Shown in pieces: positions 4,996 to 5,403 of a DNA stretch of 5,403 bases. This stretch comes from an uncultured Oscillibacter sp. (GTDB lineage: Bacteria; Bacillota; Clostridia; Oscillospirales; Oscillospiraceae). The translations under genes were made by a program, and so were the position numbers. The notes below the pieces were generated by a model. The model saw only the letters and a program-made list of their open reading frames with translations, searched no databases and was not told where the DNA came from. The stretch spans positions 1-5,403 of the forward strand of contig URTS01000121.1 of the NCBI GenBank assembly GCA_900550685.1. Direction: 5' to 3'. Each line of letters begins with the position of its first letter. Positions within the stretch are counted from its first letter, which is position 1.

Positions 4996-5205
4996 ATGCA
5001 ATTTAAAGAACGAGTAAAGTCACTTCGAAAAGAACAGGGAGAAACGCAGGCACAGATTGCGGCGGCTATCGGTATTACGGAACAGCATTACCAGCGTTTC
5101 GAACGAGGGGCCAGCTTGCCGAGTATTGAAACGGCCTGGAAACTGGCGGACCATTTCGGGGTGACCATTGATTACCTGGTGGGCCGCAGTGAGCAGCGCG
5201 CCTGA
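4996..5205 (+). CDS. XRE/Cro-CI family transcriptional regulator, 69 aa
   Basis: This is a stand-alone helix-turn-helix DNA-binding protein, essentially a single HTH_3 domain with no effector or peptidase domain. Helix 1 is FKERVKSLRKEQG (3-15). The recognition unit is TQAQIAAAIGITEQHYQRFERG (17-38), followed by the family-typical LPSIETAWKLADHFGVTIDYLVGRS (41-65). It is expected to bind as a dimer to the two ACAATA-N4-TATTGT operators just upstream, repressing both itself and the divergent 68-aa gene. ATG 4996 is preferred; GGAG at 4988-4991 gives short 4-nt spacing. The in-frame GTG at 4972 would start inside operator 2 and add residues (MSREDGRI) outside the HTH fold. Its codon usage (ATT, CGA, GTA, TTT, AAA) is unlike the strongly G/C-ending codons of yqfD-phoH-ybeY, which suggests a separate, possibly mobile, origin. 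The stop lies in a palindrome. Confidence 0.9.
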   Translation: MQFKERVKSLRKEQGETQAQIAAAIGITEQHYQRFERGASLPSIETAWKLADHFGVTIDYLVGRSEQRA

Positions 5206-5212
5206 CAGGCGC
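5198..5212. repeat. Palindrome across the XRE stop codon
   Basis: GCGCCTG-A-CAGGCGC is a perfect 7-bp inverted repeat around a 1-nt centre, with the TGA stop at its middle. As RNA it would be a 5-bp stem with a TGACA loop. No T-run follows, so it is not a standard intrinsic terminator. Confidence 0.5.
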
Positions 5213-5225
5213 AGAGGGGATTCCC

Positions 5226-5243
5226 TGCTCCCGCAGGGGAGCA
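5226..5243. repeat. Hairpin downstream of the XRE gene
   Basis: TGCTCCC-GCAG-GGGAGCA is a perfect 7-bp stem with a 4-nt loop. It is the second of four closely spaced inverted repeats in the gene-free 3' end of the window. Confidence 0.6.
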
Positions 5244-5258
5244 TTCCCATGCCAGGGC

Positions 5259-5297
5259 AAGGGGAAGGAATCTTTGGCGCAAAGATCCCTCCCCCTT
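5259..5297 (-). repeat. Long hairpin, 18-bp arms, fully paired only in minus-strand RNA
   Basis: The arms 5259-5276 and 5280-5297 enclose a 3-nt GCG loop and pair at 16 of 18 positions on the plus strand. The two exceptions are A-C (5265/5291 and 5269/5287). On the minus strand those become G-U wobbles, so minus-strand RNA would form an uninterrupted 18-bp helix. No U-tract follows on the minus strand. Function unknown; candidates are a dispersed repeat or a structured RNA of a leftward transcript. Confidence 0.6.
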
Positions 5298-5306
5298 AGA
5301 CCCCCA

Positions 5307-5349
5307 CCAGAAACATGGGGGACGCCGCCGTCCCCCATACCCCCTCTGG
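5307..5349. repeat. Two-tier hairpin with perfect 10-bp inner stem
   Basis: The inner stem pairs ATGGGGGACG (5315-5324) with CGTCCCCCAT (5329-5338) over a CCGC loop. An outer 5-bp stem pairs CCAGA (5307-5311) with TCTGG (5345-5349) across an asymmetric internal loop. It lacks a T-run on either strand. Together with the preceding hairpins it makes 5198-5349 almost entirely foldable. Confidence 0.6.
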
Positions 5350-5403
5350 GCACAAAGGGGCGAAACTGCGGTTTGAACACCGTCGCACCAACCGGTTCCC
5401 AGC

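Larger units (their letters stand above)
5206..5403. other. Gene-free end of window, inverted-repeat rich
   Basis: I see no convincing gene here. The one longer minus-strand frame overlaps the XRE gene, has no ribosome binding site and is low-complexity in composition. The region consists of successive hairpins with C/G homopolymer runs up to base 5349. A non-repetitive stretch (5350-5403) with no recognisable signal follows. It resembles a dispersed intergenic repeat element more than a promoter region. Confidence 0.5.

Noticed and set aside
4703..5205. Calling the small divergent pair a toxin-antitoxin system
   Set aside because: Type II pairs are normally co-directional and overlapping; here the genes are divergent and the 68-aa protein shows no toxin motif, so the label is not supported.
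5075..5380. Minus-strand open frame over the end of the XRE gene and the hairpins
   Set aside because: Its sequence is simply the translation of inverted repeats and antisense XRE; no ribosome binding site and no recognisable fold.
5390..5397. AACCGGTT palindrome near the window end
   Set aside because: An isolated 8-bp palindrome is expected by chance and has no second copy or nearby gene in view.

Overview
The window looks like chromosomal DNA from a GC-rich, spore-forming Firmicute, most likely a gut Oscillospiraceae/Clostridia-type organism (Flavonifractor or Oscillibacter-like; this placement is inference). The grounds are heavy use of G/C-ending codons, Shine-Dalgarno sites of AGGAG/GAGGTGA type, and a run of Firmicutes sporulation genes (ylbJ-like, yqfC, yqfD) followed by phoH and ybeY in the order known from Bacillus subtilis.

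Layout. (1) Bases 1-653 hold the 3' part of livF, the last ATPase of a branched-chain amino-acid ABC transporter, closed by a strong hairpin terminator. (2) A convergent ylbJ-like membrane protein gene (707-1630, minus) has its stop codon inside that terminator. (3) A 90-bp divergent spacer with a GC-rich palindrome leads into a tight plus-strand operon, yqfC-yqfD-phoH-ybeY (1721-4698). It has overlapping or near-overlapping junctions: ATGCTGA at yqfC/yqfD and TAATG at phoH/ybeY. The HD-phosphodiesterase gene pgpH/yqfF, which sits between phoH and ybeY in B. subtilis, is absent here. (4) A small divergent module follows: an unrecognised 68-aa acidic protein (4703-4909, minus) and a 69-aa XRE-family regulator (4996-5205, plus). 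They are separated by an AT-rich 86-bp control region. (5) The last ~200 bp (5206-5403) hold no gene I can support, but are packed with inverted repeats.

How the parts work together. ylbJ, yqfC and yqfD point to mother-cell sporulation functions at a divergent locus. phoH and ybeY add a P-loop NTPase and the rRNA-processing endoribonuclease. The most distinctive item is the small divergent module. Two copies of the operator ACAATA-N4-TATTGT lie exactly 30 bp apart centre to centre. One sits wholly within the 17-bp spacer of a TTGACA/TATTCT promoter for the 68-aa gene, and the other lies about where that promoter should start transcription. This is the signature of a self-contained repressor switch controlling an unknown small protein. 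Codon usage in the XRE gene differs from its neighbours, which suggests a separate origin.

The second unusual item is an 18-bp-armed hairpin downstream of the XRE gene. Its only two mismatches are A-C on the plus strand and therefore become G-U pairs on the minus strand, hinting at an RNA or repeat element read leftward.
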